Source of the DNA: Dendrobium chrysotoxum
Taxonomy: Eukaryota; Streptophyta; Magnoliopsida; Asparagales; Orchidaceae
DNA: 64,000 nt
Assembly: GCA_019925795.1 (NCBI GenBank)
Contig: CM034310.1
Coordinates: 10,516,869-10,580,868 of the forward strand
Reading direction: 5' to 3'
The first letter of the stretch is position 1, and the number at the start of each line of letters is the position of its first letter. The translations under genes and the position numbers were made by a program. The notes under the pieces were generated by a model that was not told the origin of the DNA, searched no databases, and saw nothing but the letters and a program-made list of their open reading frames with translations. Positions 11,460 through 22,372 of the stretch are shown here, piece after piece.

Positions 11460-13152
11460 TTATAATTTTGGTCTCCACACCAAATATGTTCTACAGTGAA
11501 TGGTGCAAGTGAGGGAGATATGTGCTAGCATGTCACAAAAAAAATATCTAATAGTAGGAAAAGGGTTTACTAATCTATTTGGATTTTGGTGCCTCTTCCT
11601 AGGTTTGAATGATGCATGCTTTGTTGATGATTTATAAAACTCTTGAAGTAAATGTGGTGTTTTATTTTGTTCAAATGCAATAATTTTTTCCCTTAGAAAC
11701 TTATTAGCCTTTTCATAGCTTGACACTTCTAGTTTTAATTTATGCTCACTATTATCTAAATTACATGTAATAATTTTTAATTCTTTGAAAGCTTTTTCTA
11801 ATCCAATATGGGATTTTTCCAAGGAATCATACTTAGTGGTTAAATCAACATGCTTTTTGTTCAATTCATCAAATTCATCAAGCAGGGCCATATGATTACT
11901 TTTAAGAATGGAATGATCTTTCCTTAGAATTTCATGCTCTTTCTGCAGATTTAAAAACTCAACTTTGAGGCTAGCATATGCTTTTTTGAGCTTCTTATAT
12001 GAAGAATGAATTCTTTCAAAAAATTTAAATAATTGATCATATAAAAGCTCGCATACCTCTTCTTGATCAGAGTTATCAAGATGACCATCAGCCATTAAAC
12101 ATAGGTTTGTTACCTCCTCTTTTGCTTTAGTTTCAGAGGAGTCTAATATTGAGTTTCTCTAAAAAACCTTTTAGATCCTTTTCTTATCCTTCTTAAACTT
12201 AGATTTTTCCTCACCCTTCTCCTTGCTTGAGTGACCCTTCAAGGTTGGGCAATTAGACTTCAGATGCCCTGGCTTCTTGCATTCAAAATAAATAACATCA
12301 GATGAAGCTTTAGAATTCTTATTATGTTTATATTTATTCTATTTTTAATGATGCTTTTGCTTTTTCCTCAAGAAGCTTTTGAATTGTCTAGTTATTAAAG
12401 AAATATTATTATCTTCATAGCCAGAAACATCAGTGTCAGAATCATTAGCCTTCAAGGCTATAGTTTTCTCCTTCTTCTTATTACCTGTATCAAACTGCCT
12501 TTAATTCACTCATTGTTCGTAAGTAATTAGTGATTTGAGTAAGTTATCAATTGAATAAACATTTAGATTATTAGATTCAGTGAAGGTAGTAATTTTTGCA
12601 TCAAATGAAGAAGGTAAGCATCTCAAGATCTTATTCACTTTTTCATAATTTGTGAGTTCTCTTCTTAAGACATGCAGGGATATAACAATTTATGTAAACC
12701 AAGTGTACATTTTAGAAATTGATTCACTAGGTTTTATGCGAAAGAGTTAATAATCATGAAGTAAAATATTCAACCTAGATTGTTTAACTTTAGCTGTTCC
12801 TTCATATGTTATGCATAATTTATCCCAAATTTCTTTTCGAGTAGAAGAAGTAGAGACACACATGTAATCTTTAGATTTTAAGGCACAAAAAATAGTTCAA
12901 ACACTAGCATTCAGTTATGTTAAATCTCTATCATCAGTTGTCCATTCAGTAAAAAGGATTTGAATTTTTATGCCATTAATAAGAAAAGAAGGTGCAAAAT
13001 ATCTATCCTTAACTAACATCCACATGCGATAATCAATTAATTATAAAAGGAGGCATACGATTTTTCCAAAAATCAAAAGGAATATTATTAAATAGAGATG
13101 GTTAAGTAATTGAATAACCTTCTGCAGAGTTTCGATTACTAAAGTTAGCCAT
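11460..13152 (-). pseudogene. Copia A gag with coiled coil and two zinc knuckles
   Basis: This is the capsid/nucleocapsid precursor. The start is the ATG at 13152-13150 (MANFSNRNSAEGY), 46 bp downstream of the PBS in sense. The UBN2-type core follows with RLCITYEG and ELTNYEKVNKILRCLPSSFDAKI. The first zinc knuckle is near 12250-12290 (CKKPGHLKSNC with the upstream Cys). A long heptad-rich coiled coil spans 12095-11650. A second, degenerate knuckle lies at 11510-11560 (FFCDMLAHISLTC, first Cys lost). Stops occur early and frames change several times. The last 211 codons (12095-11460) remain open. Confidence 0.82.
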
Positions 13153-13197
13153 TGATCAAAATTCAAAAGTTTTCTAAAACTTAATTTTATGAATCCC

Positions 13198-13209
13198 GCT
13201 CTGATACCA
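13198..13209 (-). other. Copia A primer-binding site
   Basis: On the minus strand it is TGGTATCAGAGC, complementary to the 3' end of plant initiator tRNA-Met. It begins two bases after the 5' LTR. Confidence 0.92.
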
Positions 13210-14531
13210 CTTAAAAGTTCGTGAGAGTGGTTAAACCCTATAGAACTAGCCTGTGGCTAACCAAGAGCGGGGGAGGGGGGGGGGGTGAATTGGTTTAAAA
13301 ATTCTTAAACAAAAATGAAAAATCTTTTTATCTTTTTAAATATTTTAAAAACTAAATAATCTTAATCAGAAGCAGATATCAAAATCAAAGATTTCAACCA
13401 CAGAATAAATCACATAAAAGTGCAGAAATAAAAAGTGAAAAAAGTAATAAGAAAGAGCACACAGAATTTTATAGCAGTTTGGTCAAAATTTGGCCTACAT
13501 CCACTCCCTAGAACCACCCATTCTAGGTATTGCACTAATCAGCTAGTGTCTCTCCTTTTGCTCCCATAGTAAGATGGAGAAGCCCTTACAAAATCTTTCC
13601 ACTGACCTGGTTAGGCAGAGAACCTTGAATCCTTTTTCACCCTCTTGGTGAAGGCAGAGAACTTAGAATCCTTTTACTCCCACCTCGAGTTGGCATAGAA
13701 CTACGGGAATCCTTTTACTCTTCCCTGGAGTAGGTAGAGAACCTGACAATCCTTTTAGTCCCTCCTAGAGTAGGTAGAGAACCTGGATATGATGCTGATG
13801 ATCGTCTCCCTAGAGACACCAAGGAACCAATGATGAAGAAAAAAATATAATCAAATTCTTGCTTATAGAAACCTTTGTGAATCCCCTCACAAACTCCCCC
13901 TTATAAGATCGTCTGTGTCTCTCCTAAACTCTCCTTCTCCTTCTCCTTCTCAAAGCTCTCTCAGGTTAGAACAACAACAAAAGACTTACATAACAGTAAT
14001 TAAGAGAACTTAAATAGGAGGCTTTAAAAATAGCCCTAATTTTGATTTTGCGGTAAAGATCATCAAGGACGATTCAAATATCATCCTATATGATTAGTAA
14101 AAAATAGTCATTTTAGCCAGTACGATCAACATTTCCATGTATGATCAGTTCAAGTATTTGAACGAATCATCCCATATAATATTTCTATCATCCTAGACGA
14201 TTAGTTCTCAAGTGGCTATTAATCATCTAGTATGATGAATGGCGATTAATTATCATCCCATGTAAGGTTCATCCAGTACGTGTTGCAAATCTGATTTTGA
14301 TGATGACAAGCATGTTTCTATTGTGTTTTGCTTGGCTAACCCATTTCAGGCAGAAAAGATCACAGCAACTCAAGCCAACTCAAGATCGGGTCCAAGTGTG
14401 TCTAAGTGTACTATTTTCTTTTTCTTGAGTCAATTGTAATGTAACTGATCCCCTAGCTAAGTAACCTTGCACACACATACTCAGGGGGAGAGCTTGAGTG
14501 AATTTGAGTTTCTGTTCAAGTTTTTGTTCAG

Positions 14532-15260
14532 ATCGTCCTGGACGATAGACACATCATCCTGGACGATCAAGTAAAAACAGAAACCCTAATTAGGGCGACC
14601 AAGTTAAGTGTGTCTGATTAAGCAGATCGTCCTGGACGATCATTGCATCATAGAGGAAGATATGCTCAAATTAGAAATTCTCAGCTTCCAGATCAAGTTA
14701 GGCAAGTTTTTATTTTAAGATATTTGGTCTAATCATCCCGGACGATACGTGTATCGTCCTGGACCATACAGTACAATCATGTTTAAATTAATCTAGCAAT
14801 TAAGGAAAGCAATTAATATTTGATTGATACGATCATATCATCCTGGACGATCGCAGGATCGTCCTGGACGATCGCAGGATCATCCTGGACGATCGCAGGA
14901 TCGTCCTGGACGATCATGTCCGTATAGTGTGTTTCTGTTGTACGACCCGAACTATGCTCAGGACGATTTTGGCACTTTTTGAACTAATCGTACAGGATGA
15001 TACGCGTATCATCCTAGATGATCAAGTCATTTTTTGGTCGTCCAACACAATTTGCTCTGAACGACCCGAACTGTCTTCTGGACGATATTCCTGAATTTAC
15101 ACTAATCATCCCGGACGATCACAGAATCGTACGAGACGATCAGAACAACTTTTTCCACTGATCATCCAGAAGAGCCAGATCGTCTGGGCTGAAATAACTA
15201 ATTTTGAACTGATTGTACAGGATGATATATAGATCATCCTGGACGATCTTGGCTAACCAG
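14532..15260 (+). promoter_or_regulatory. Dyad array upstream of the S promoter
   Basis: This region has repeated 15-bp near-palindromes ATCRTCCTGGACGAT. Four copies start at 14837, 14858, 14879 and 14900, exactly 21 bp apart with the 6-bp spacer CGCAGG. Further pairs with a 15+6 layout lie at about 14534, 14733, 14986, 15105 and 15218. The array ends about 30 bp before TATAAAAG. A dimeric DNA-binding protein is the natural guess; none is proven. Confidence 0.75.
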
Positions 15261-15290
15261 TTGAGATTTAGTGAAAATTTTAAGCCCTCT

Positions 15291-15299
15291 TATAAAAGA
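15291..15299 (+). promoter_or_regulatory. TATA box of solo LTR S
   Basis: TATAAAAGA follows the dyad array and precedes the GA-rich leader by about 60 bp, the layout of an LTR promoter (U3/R boundary about 30 bp downstream). Confidence 0.7.
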
Positions 15300-16682
15300 T
15301 ATTTTTCTTCCAACAAGAAAAATCTTTTGCCACTTTTCTTTCCAGAGAAACCCTAAAGAGAGAGAGAGAGAGTTTGGGAGAGAGAGAGAGGATCTTATGA
15401 GGGGGAGTTCGTGAGGGGTTCACGAAGGTTGCTCCAAGCAAGGATCAGAGTCTTCTTCTCCGCTCGTCGTCTTTCATCATGTTGGTGTTCTTTGGGAGAG
15501 GATCGTCGGCAAGAAGATCCGAGGTTCTCTGCCTACTTTAGGAGGAAGCAAAAGGAGGTTGGGTTCTCTGCCTCACAGTGTGGTGGAAACGAGGTTCTTG
15601 TACAGGCTTCTCCGCCTTACTGTGGGAGCAAAAGGAGAGACACTTTGAGTTAGTGCAATACCCGGAGGGGAGGCTCCAGGGAGTGGACGTAGGTCAAGTT
15701 GATCGAACCACTATAAAATCCAATGTGTTCATTCTGATTACTTTCTGCACTTTTATTTTTCTGTGATTAACTGCTTGGGTGAAATTGTGGTTGATCTTTT
15801 CATTTGATCGTTTTATTTGTTTCCGCTGCAAATCATAGAAAAGATTTTCATTGTTGCTGTCAAATTTTTAAATAACCAATTCACTCCCCTTCTTGGTTAG
15901 CCTCGGGACTAGTTCATCAAGGCTTAACATCCCTATCGAACTTTCAGTATGATGTAGAGGTATCGTCCAGGATGATTAGTTGAAAAGTTAAAGTTTTCGT
16001 ATTGTATAATATGTGGTGATTAATTATCGTACCATGTAGTGCTTGGATTGTCCAGGATGATGATCTCCGATCATTCTGTATGATTTGATCGATCAATTTA
16101 ACTATAATTAATCCTCTAATTAATGGATTATTTTAGGCATGATTATCATGAATCATCAGGATGATATGTATTGTCTTGTACAATTAGAACAAATTTTGAA
16201 TTATGAAATCTTTCCTAAATTGTGATTGGCTGCTGTTTGTTTCAATCTATGCTGATCATCCTATACGATATAAATCATCTAGGATGATTAGTTAAGCAAA
16301 CTTAATACTCAGGGATGCCCTAATTAGAGTTTTTATTTTTTACTAATCATCTAGGATGATTTAGAATCATCTTGTACGATATGATCAAAAACTAAAAAAC
16401 TCTCTAACTCAAAAAATTTCTCCCTTGAGTGTCTGTGTGCAAGGTTACTTAGCTTCAGGATCTATCACAGAACATTTAAAAGTTGTATTGAAATACAAAT
16501 TACAGACTGACTCAATCCTAGTCTCCCTTTTCTTAAATTGATTGATATTCCAAGTGAATCTATGGACCTGACAGGTTAGTAAGCAAGGCAAGTAAAAATA
16601 GATATCCAAGAATAACAGAAGTAAGGAAATACTAATATTTATTATCTTCAAAATTACTGTACTTGGGCCTAGATTTGTAACA

Positions 16683-16723
16683 AACTAGTATGACTGCTTC
16701 AGTACCAGAGAAAAGGTTATACA
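16683..16723 (-). pseudogene. G1 integrase sliver between copias A and B
   Basis: These 41 bp of gypsy host sequence lie between the two nested copias. On the minus strand it encodes LFSGTEAVILV, the conserved '..GTEAMIPVEIG' segment of gypsy integrase, and continues at 4989. It proves that A and B inserted separately into the same integrase, 41 bp apart. Confidence 0.85.
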
Positions 16724-18225
16724 TAAAAGTTTGTTAGGGTTGTTAAGCCGTTATGAACTAGTCCCAAGGCTAACCAAGAGGGGGGGGGGGTGAATTGGTA
16801 ATTTAAAAATTCTAGCACAAACAAAGAAATATTTTTGTCTTTTTGAACATTTAAAACATGAATAATATAAGTGGAAGCAGATAATCAAAATCAGATTTTC
16901 AACCATAAATTAGATCACAGAAATATGTGAAAATTAAAATGTGGAAAAAATAAATGAAAAGAGCACACCAGATTTATAGTGGTTCGGTCAACTTGACCTA
17001 CGTCCACTCCTCGGAGCCTCCCCTTCAGGTATTGCACTAAAACTATTATGACTCTCCTTTTGCTCCCCCAATAAGGAGGAGAGCCCTTACAAAATCTTTC
17101 CACTGACACCGGTGAGGTAGAGAACCTTGATGCCTTTTCGTTCCTTCTGAAGCAGGCAGAGAACCCTAAATCCTTTCGCTTCCTCTTGAAGTAGGTACAG
17201 AACTCAGAATCCTTTTGCATTCTTCAGAAGTAAATAGAGAACCAGAACTCCTTTTGCTTCCTCCTAAAGCAGGCAGAGAACCTTGATCTGATGCTAATAA
17301 TCATCTCCCTAGAGCAACCATGGAACCAAGGATGAAGAAAGAAGATGACGATCGAATCCTTTCTTGGAGCAACCTTTGTGAATCCCCTCACAAAGTCCCC
17401 CTCATGAGATCCTCTCTCTCTCTCTCCCAAACTCTCCTTCTCCTCTAAGCTCTCTTGGAGTGGAAAACATCAAAAGATTTTTTTTAAAGGTAAAAATAAG
17501 TTTCTTAAATAATAAGCATTAAAAACCCCTTATTTTCTAATTTGGTGCAACTGATCATCCAGTACGATTAGTATAAAAGTAACTAGATAATCCAGAACAT
17601 AGTTTGGGTCATCTAGAAGAGAAAGGTGGGATGCTTTTAAATAAAACTGATCGTCTAGGATGATCTTACGATCGTCATGTATGATTATTTCAAAATATGA
17701 CATTATCATCTAGCAGATAGTTTGAGACATCCACCAGATGAACCTGGATGATTCTAAATATAACTTATCATCTAGGATGATATTGATATCATCCTATATG
17801 ATTAATTTAAAAATGAACATATCGTCCAATAGATAGTTCGGGATGTCCAGCATATTTAGGAGAAGTACAAGGTCTTTTTTACTGATCGTCCTAGATGATC
17901 CTACGATCATCCTGGATGATATGATAGATCAATCTAACCTTAATTACTCTCCTTAAATATCTGACTAATTTAGGCATGATTGTTACAAATTATCCATGAC
18001 GATGTGGGATCGTCCTGTATGATTAGACACAAAATCAATTTAAAAAACATGCCTAAATACATTTTGGCGGCTTAGTATTTTTGGTTTAAAAATTTCATCC
18101 ATGACGATGGAAGGATCATCCCCTATGATATGGTTAAAAATAGAAAATAAACTCTAACTCACTAAATATCTCCCCTTGAGTGTGTGTGTGTGTGTGCAAG
18201 GTTACTTAGCATCAGGATATATTTT
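16724..18225 (-). repeat. Copia B 3' LTR, truncated at its start
   Basis: It matches 22373-23885 throughout, including the G tract (16779-16790), the leader repeats, the dyad pairs (17535-18140) and the TG run (18180-18196). Similarity stops after 'ttacttagcatcaggat' near 18220, where RT sequence begins; the remaining roughly 240 bp of the LTR are missing. Confidence 0.87.
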
Positions 18226-18975
18226 ACTTAGTATCCATTTTATATTTTTTTTAGGATGTCCTTAATATATTTTGATTGATTAAGAAAAGTTCCATCATCC
18301 ATTTGCCTTATGCTAAATCCAAGAAAGTAGGATAATTCTCCCATCATACTCATCTCAAATTTCTTACTCATTATTTTAAAAAAATAATCACATAAATTTT
18401 TATCAGAAGTTCCAAAAAGTATATCATTAATATAGATCTGGATAATGAGTAATTCATCTCCTACTCTCCTCAGAAAAAGGGTAGTGTCTACGCTCCCCTT
18501 AACAAACTCCCTTTCTAGTAGGAATGTGCTAAGCCTCTCATACCATGCTCTGGGTGCCTATTTTATTCCATTTAAGGCCTTTTTTTAATTTGAAAATATG
18601 ATTTGAAAATTAGGAATTCTCAAAGCCAAGGGGTTAGTCTACAAACACATCTTCCTTTATTATCCCATTAAGAAGGCACTCTTGACATCTATTTGTAAAA
18701 GCTTAAATTCCTTGTAATAAGCAAAGGCTAGTAGTACTCTAATAATTTCTAAATGAGCTATAGGGGTAAAAGTTTCCTCAAAATCAATCCCTTCTATTTG
18801 GTTGTACCCCTTAGCCACTAATCTTGCCTTATTCCTAACCACCACACTAGAATTATTTATTTTATTCTTAAAGACCCATTTGGTTCCTACTACACTTTGG
18901 TCCTTAGGTCTTTCTACCAGCTCCCAAACATCATTCTTAATAAATTAGTTTAGTTCCTCTTACATGGCTAGGATC
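18226..18975 (-). pseudogene. Copia B reverse transcriptase, truncated
   Basis: This is the N-terminal and catalytic part of RT only. Minus-strand 18845-18660 reads RNKARLVAKGYNQIEGIDFE, then TFTPIAHLEIIRVLLAFAYY and LLQIDVKSAFL. The catalytic motif, near 18425, reads IYINDILFG, so YMDD has become YIND with loss of an essential Asp. Frameshifts lie around 18570. It ends at the deletion junction with the LTR. Confidence 0.82.
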
Positions 18976-19136
18976 CAGAATTAATCAGAAAGGGCTTGAT
19001 TGATGTTGGTGGGTTCCATCATTAAAATGAAGGCAGAGTGATGTACCGCTTTTCTAAGTCCATGCCTAGTTCTAACACCTTTAGAAGGGTCTCCTAAGAT
19101 CAATTCTTTAGGATGACTTGAAGAATATCTCCATTC

Positions 19137-20110
19137 TCAAGGCAGTGAAACTTTAGGTTCTACCCTTTCCTCAAGATTGGAAGATTCTATTCCTTGGGTG
19201 ACTTCTACAACCTCCTCTTCTTCTACCCTAGACCCTCCAAAATTATCAGATTCATCAAACACAATATGAGTGATCACCTTAACTATCAGGGTTTTTTTAT
19301 TAAAGACTCTATAGGATTTTTCAAAACTTGAGCAACGTATGAACACTCCATCAGATTTTGGGTTAAACTTTTCTAGTTGAGACTTCCCATTATTCAGAAT
19401 GAACACCTTACATCCAAAGACACGGAGGTGAGAGAGGTTGGGTTTCCTACCCTTCAAAATTTTGTAGGGTATTTTATTCAGCTTAGATCTAAGATTTATC
19501 CTATTCAGAACATAATAGACTGTATTCACCACTTTTGCCCAAAAGTATTTAGGAAGTGAGTATTTAGATAACATGGCACTAGCAGCTTTTACTAAAGTCA
19601 TATTCTTCCTTTAAGCTACCCCGTTCTGTTGAGGGATCCTAGGAGCTAAAAAATTATGATCTATTCCTTACAAAAGGTTTCAAACTTCTAATTTTTAAAC
19701 TCTCCACCATGATCACTATGAATAGTCATAATCTTATAACCTAGCTTCCTTTAAATCTAAGTGAAAAAAGATCTAAACTCCTTGAATGATTCACTCTTAT
19801 GAGACATGAATTTAACTCAGGTGAACCTCAAATAATCATCAACAATCGCATGCCCAAAGACTTTTTCTCCTAAGCTGAAGTGCTGACAGGTCCAAAGAGA
19901 TCCATGTGTAGGACTTCTAAGGGTTTGCTAGTGTTAATATCTTTGATTGAGTGGAAGGAGGATTTGACTTATTTCCCTAACTTATAGGCATGACATAAGT
20001 GGTCCTTAGTGAACTCTAGCTTGAGGACACCTCTCACTAAGTCTTTTTGGGTGATCTTCCTAAGGCTTTTCATGCTTGCATGATATAATCTCCTATGTCA
20101 TAGCCATGAT
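19137..20110 (-). pseudogene. Copia B integrase
   Basis: This is decayed copia integrase. In order it shows LRKITQKDLVRGVLKLEFTK (GAG_pre-int), LHMDLFGPVS with the first catalytic Asp and IHSDHGGEFKN with the second. An open stretch of 154 codons follows (19601-19137) with YFWAKVVNTVYYVLNRINLR, LKGRKPNLSHLRVFGCKVF, KSYRVFNKKTL and an acidic linker VEEEEVVEV. The catalytic Glu region is frameshifted near 19640. Confidence 0.82.
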
Positions 20111-20159
20111 TTATTAGCAATTGATTTTAAGAAAATAGAAATATCAGCTTTAAATCAAT

Positions 20160-20489
20160 TTAAATCTAGCATGTAGATGTTATTGATCCTTTTTTCCTGT
20201 AAATAATTTTGTCATTTAAGCTTATAAGGTAGCAAGTTGGTAGAAATTTTATGCTAAAGCCTTTATCGCAGAGCTGACTGATGCTAAGTAGATTATGTTT
20301 CAGTTCATCTACAAGTAAAATATTATCAATGATAAAATTTTTTGAATCATCAATTATACCTGATTGCACCACTCTCCTGGTGGTGTTATTTCCAAGTGTA
20401 ACCTTGCCTCCTGCCCTGGCCTCTAGTAAAATGAATTGATTTGTATCTCCAATCATATGCCTTGAACATCCGCTATCCAGGTACCACAT
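20160..20489 (-). pseudogene. Copia B protease segment, open frame
   Basis: This is a 107-codon open stretch beginning MWYLDSGCSRHMIGDTNQF. The aspartic protease DSG is intact, followed by KVTLGNNTTRRVV, LLVDELKHNLLSISQLCDKG and FSIKFLPT. It is part of the gag-pol polyprotein rather than a separate gene, and is the best kept protease of the minus-strand copias. Confidence 0.83.
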
Positions 20490-20608
20490 GCTCTCATGAG
20501 GTCTTTTGTGAGAGCATCCCTATAAAATCATCAAATATTAGATTTAGGAACCCGAACATGTTTGGGTCCCTTGTGATGAAAAGAATAATGCGATGCATGC
20601 ATGCTATA

Positions 20609-22312
20609 CTATAAATTTTGTAATTTTGGTCTCCACACTAAATGTGTTCTACAGTGAATGGTGCAAGTGTGGGAGATATATCCTACCATGCCACAAGAAA
20701 TATATTTAACTCCAGGAAAAGGGTATACTAATCTACGTGGGTGATAGTGCCTCTTTCTAAGTTTGGATGATGCATGCTTCAATAGTTTTTTGTAAAACCC
20801 TACAAGTGAAGGTGGTATTTCATTTTTCTCTAATGCAATGATCTTTTCTCTTAGAAACTCATTTGCCTTTTCATCGCTTACCACTTACTGTTTCAATGCA
20901 TGCTCACTACTATCTAAATTGCATGCCATTGTATCTAGTTATTTGAAAGCAATTTCTAATTCAACATGCGATATTTTTGAAGATATCATGCTCAATAGAT
21001 AAATCAAAATGCTTTTTATTTAATTCATTAAATTCATCAAGTAATTTTATATGATTGTTATCCAAGGTGAAATGATCTTTAATCAAAATTTCATGCCCTT
21101 TTTGTAAGTTCAAAAATTCCAGTTTCAGGCTAACATGTAATTTTTTCAATTTCCTATACAATGTTTGAATTTTATCAAAAACTTCAAGCAAATAATTGTA
21201 TGTTAATTTATACACCTCTTCTTGGTCAAAGTGACCAAGATGATCATTCTCCATCAAACACGAGTTGGTTATCTCCTCTTCAGCTTTAGTTTCAGAGGAG
21301 TCAGATGTTAAATTAGCCCAGAAAGCCTTTTGGATCTTCTTCTTATCATTCTTAAACTTGGGTTTCTCCTCACCCTTCTCATTGCTTGGGTGAGTCTTAA
21401 GTGTAGGGAAATCAGACTTCAGATGCCCAGGCTTCCTGCATTCAAAGAAGATAACATCATATAAACCTTTAAAATTCTTACCAGATTTATCTTTGTTCCA
21501 CTTTTGCTGATGCTTTTGTTTCTTCCTCAAGAAGCTCTTGAATTTCCTTGTGATTAAGGCCATATCATCATCATCAGAACATGAAGAGCCGGAGTCAGAA
21601 TTATTAGCCTTCAAGGCTATGGCTTTCTCCCTCTTCTTACCTACATTAAGTTGCCTTTGGTTCACTCCTTGCTCACAAGCAATTAATGATCCAAGTAAGT
21701 TATCAATTGAATAATTATTAAAATCTTTCGATTTAGTAATTATAGTAATTTTAGTATTAAAGGAAGAAGGCAAACATCACAAAATCTTGTTCACTTTTTT
21801 ATAGTTTGTAAGCTCTCTTCCTAAGGCCTATAGGGAAGTGACAATCTATATAAATCTAGTGTGCATCTTAGAAATTGATTCATTGAGTTTCATACGAAAT
21901 AGTTTATAATCATGAAAGAGAATTTGTAGTCTAAATTATTTAACTTCTTTAGTTCCTTCATAAGAAATACACAACCTATCCCAAATTTCTTTACCAGTTA
22001 CACATATTGAAACACACATATAATCTTCAAATTTCAATGTACAAAAAAAGTAGTTCAAATATTTAGCATTTAATTGAGCAAGATCTCTATCATCAGTTAT
22101 CCATTCAGCAAAAGGAATTTTAGTTTTAACACTATTAACAAGTCTAGAAGGTACAATGTAACCTTCTTTAACAAGCATCCATATACGATAATTAATCAAT
22201 TCCAAAAAGGTGGACATGCGAGTTTTTCCAAAATTAAAAGGAATATTATCAAATAAAGATGGTCGAGTGATTAAATAACCTTCTGCAATATTAGGATCAT
22301 CAAAGTTAACTG
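20609..22312 (-). pseudogene. Copia B gag with coiled coil
   Basis: This is gag of element B. The expected start region (near 22312) reads CACAGTTAAC where A and D have ATGGCTAAC or ATGGCTAAT, so the start codon is lost. The UBN2 part is at 22217-21936, with LNAKYLNYFFCTLKFEDYM and GKEIWDRLCISYEG. A 270-codon open piece (21773-20961) holds PSSFNTKITIITKSKDFNNY, a knuckle FECRKPGHLKSDF (last Cys changed to Phe) and a long coiled coil. The second knuckle, CGMVGYISHTC, is at 20670-20720. Confidence 0.82.
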
Positions 22313-22358
22313 TGGATCAAAATTCAAAAGTTTTCTAAAACTTGATTTTATAAATCCG

Positions 22359-22370
22359 GCACTGATACCA
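22359..22370 (-). other. Copia B primer-binding site (one change)
   Basis: On the minus strand it reads TGGTATCAGTGC; the tRNA-iMet complement is TGGTATCAGAGC, so one base differs. Confidence 0.85.
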
Positions 22371-22372
22371 CT

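Larger units (their letters stand above)
14281..15946 (+). mobile_element. Solo copia LTR (S) nested in copia A 5' LTR
   Basis: This is a 1666-bp lone LTR on the + strand, starting TGTTGCAAATCTGATTTTGA and ending ATCGAACTTTCA. The flanks gtacg (14276-14280) and gtatg (15947-15951) are the target duplication; the uninterrupted site is seen in the partner LTR near 6074 (ccagtatgatgtag). No internal domain remains, so it arose by LTR-LTR recombination. Dyads are sharper than in A or B, suggesting it is younger. A TATA box (15291-15299), GA-rich leader (15356-15390) and G/A-rich R/U5 repeats follow the dyad array. Confidence 0.93.
4990..16682 (-). mobile_element. Copia element A (SIRE/Maximus-like)
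   Basis: This is a minus-strand Ty1/copia element with both LTRs (4990-6827 and 13212-16682, the latter holding a nested solo LTR), tRNA-iMet PBS, gag, PR, IN, RT, RNase H and PPT. Flanks are aactg (4985-4989) and aacta (16683-16687), a 5-bp duplication with one change, inside G1 integrase. A long gag with two zinc knuckles separated by a coiled coil points to the SIRE/Maximus lineage. The extra ORF seen in its relative D is missing. All coding domains carry stops and frameshifts. Confidence 0.88.
13212..16682 (-). repeat. Copia A 5' LTR, split by a solo LTR
   Basis: This is the same LTR as 4990-6827. It starts taaaagttcgtgag (transition of tgaaag) and ends tttgtaaca. It is interrupted at 14281-15946. 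The two parts flanking the insertion align with 4990-6050 and 6080-6827. A run of 14 G after 'ccaagagcggggga' (13265-13284) is an expansion of the G tract found at this place in all family LTRs. TATA-like and dyad arrays are present as in the partner. Confidence 0.87.

Noticed and set aside
15411..15766. Arg/Ser-rich frames in solo LTR S
   Set aside because: They read the transcribed leader repeats of the LTR; equivalent frames occur in reverse in other LTRs and are not conserved.
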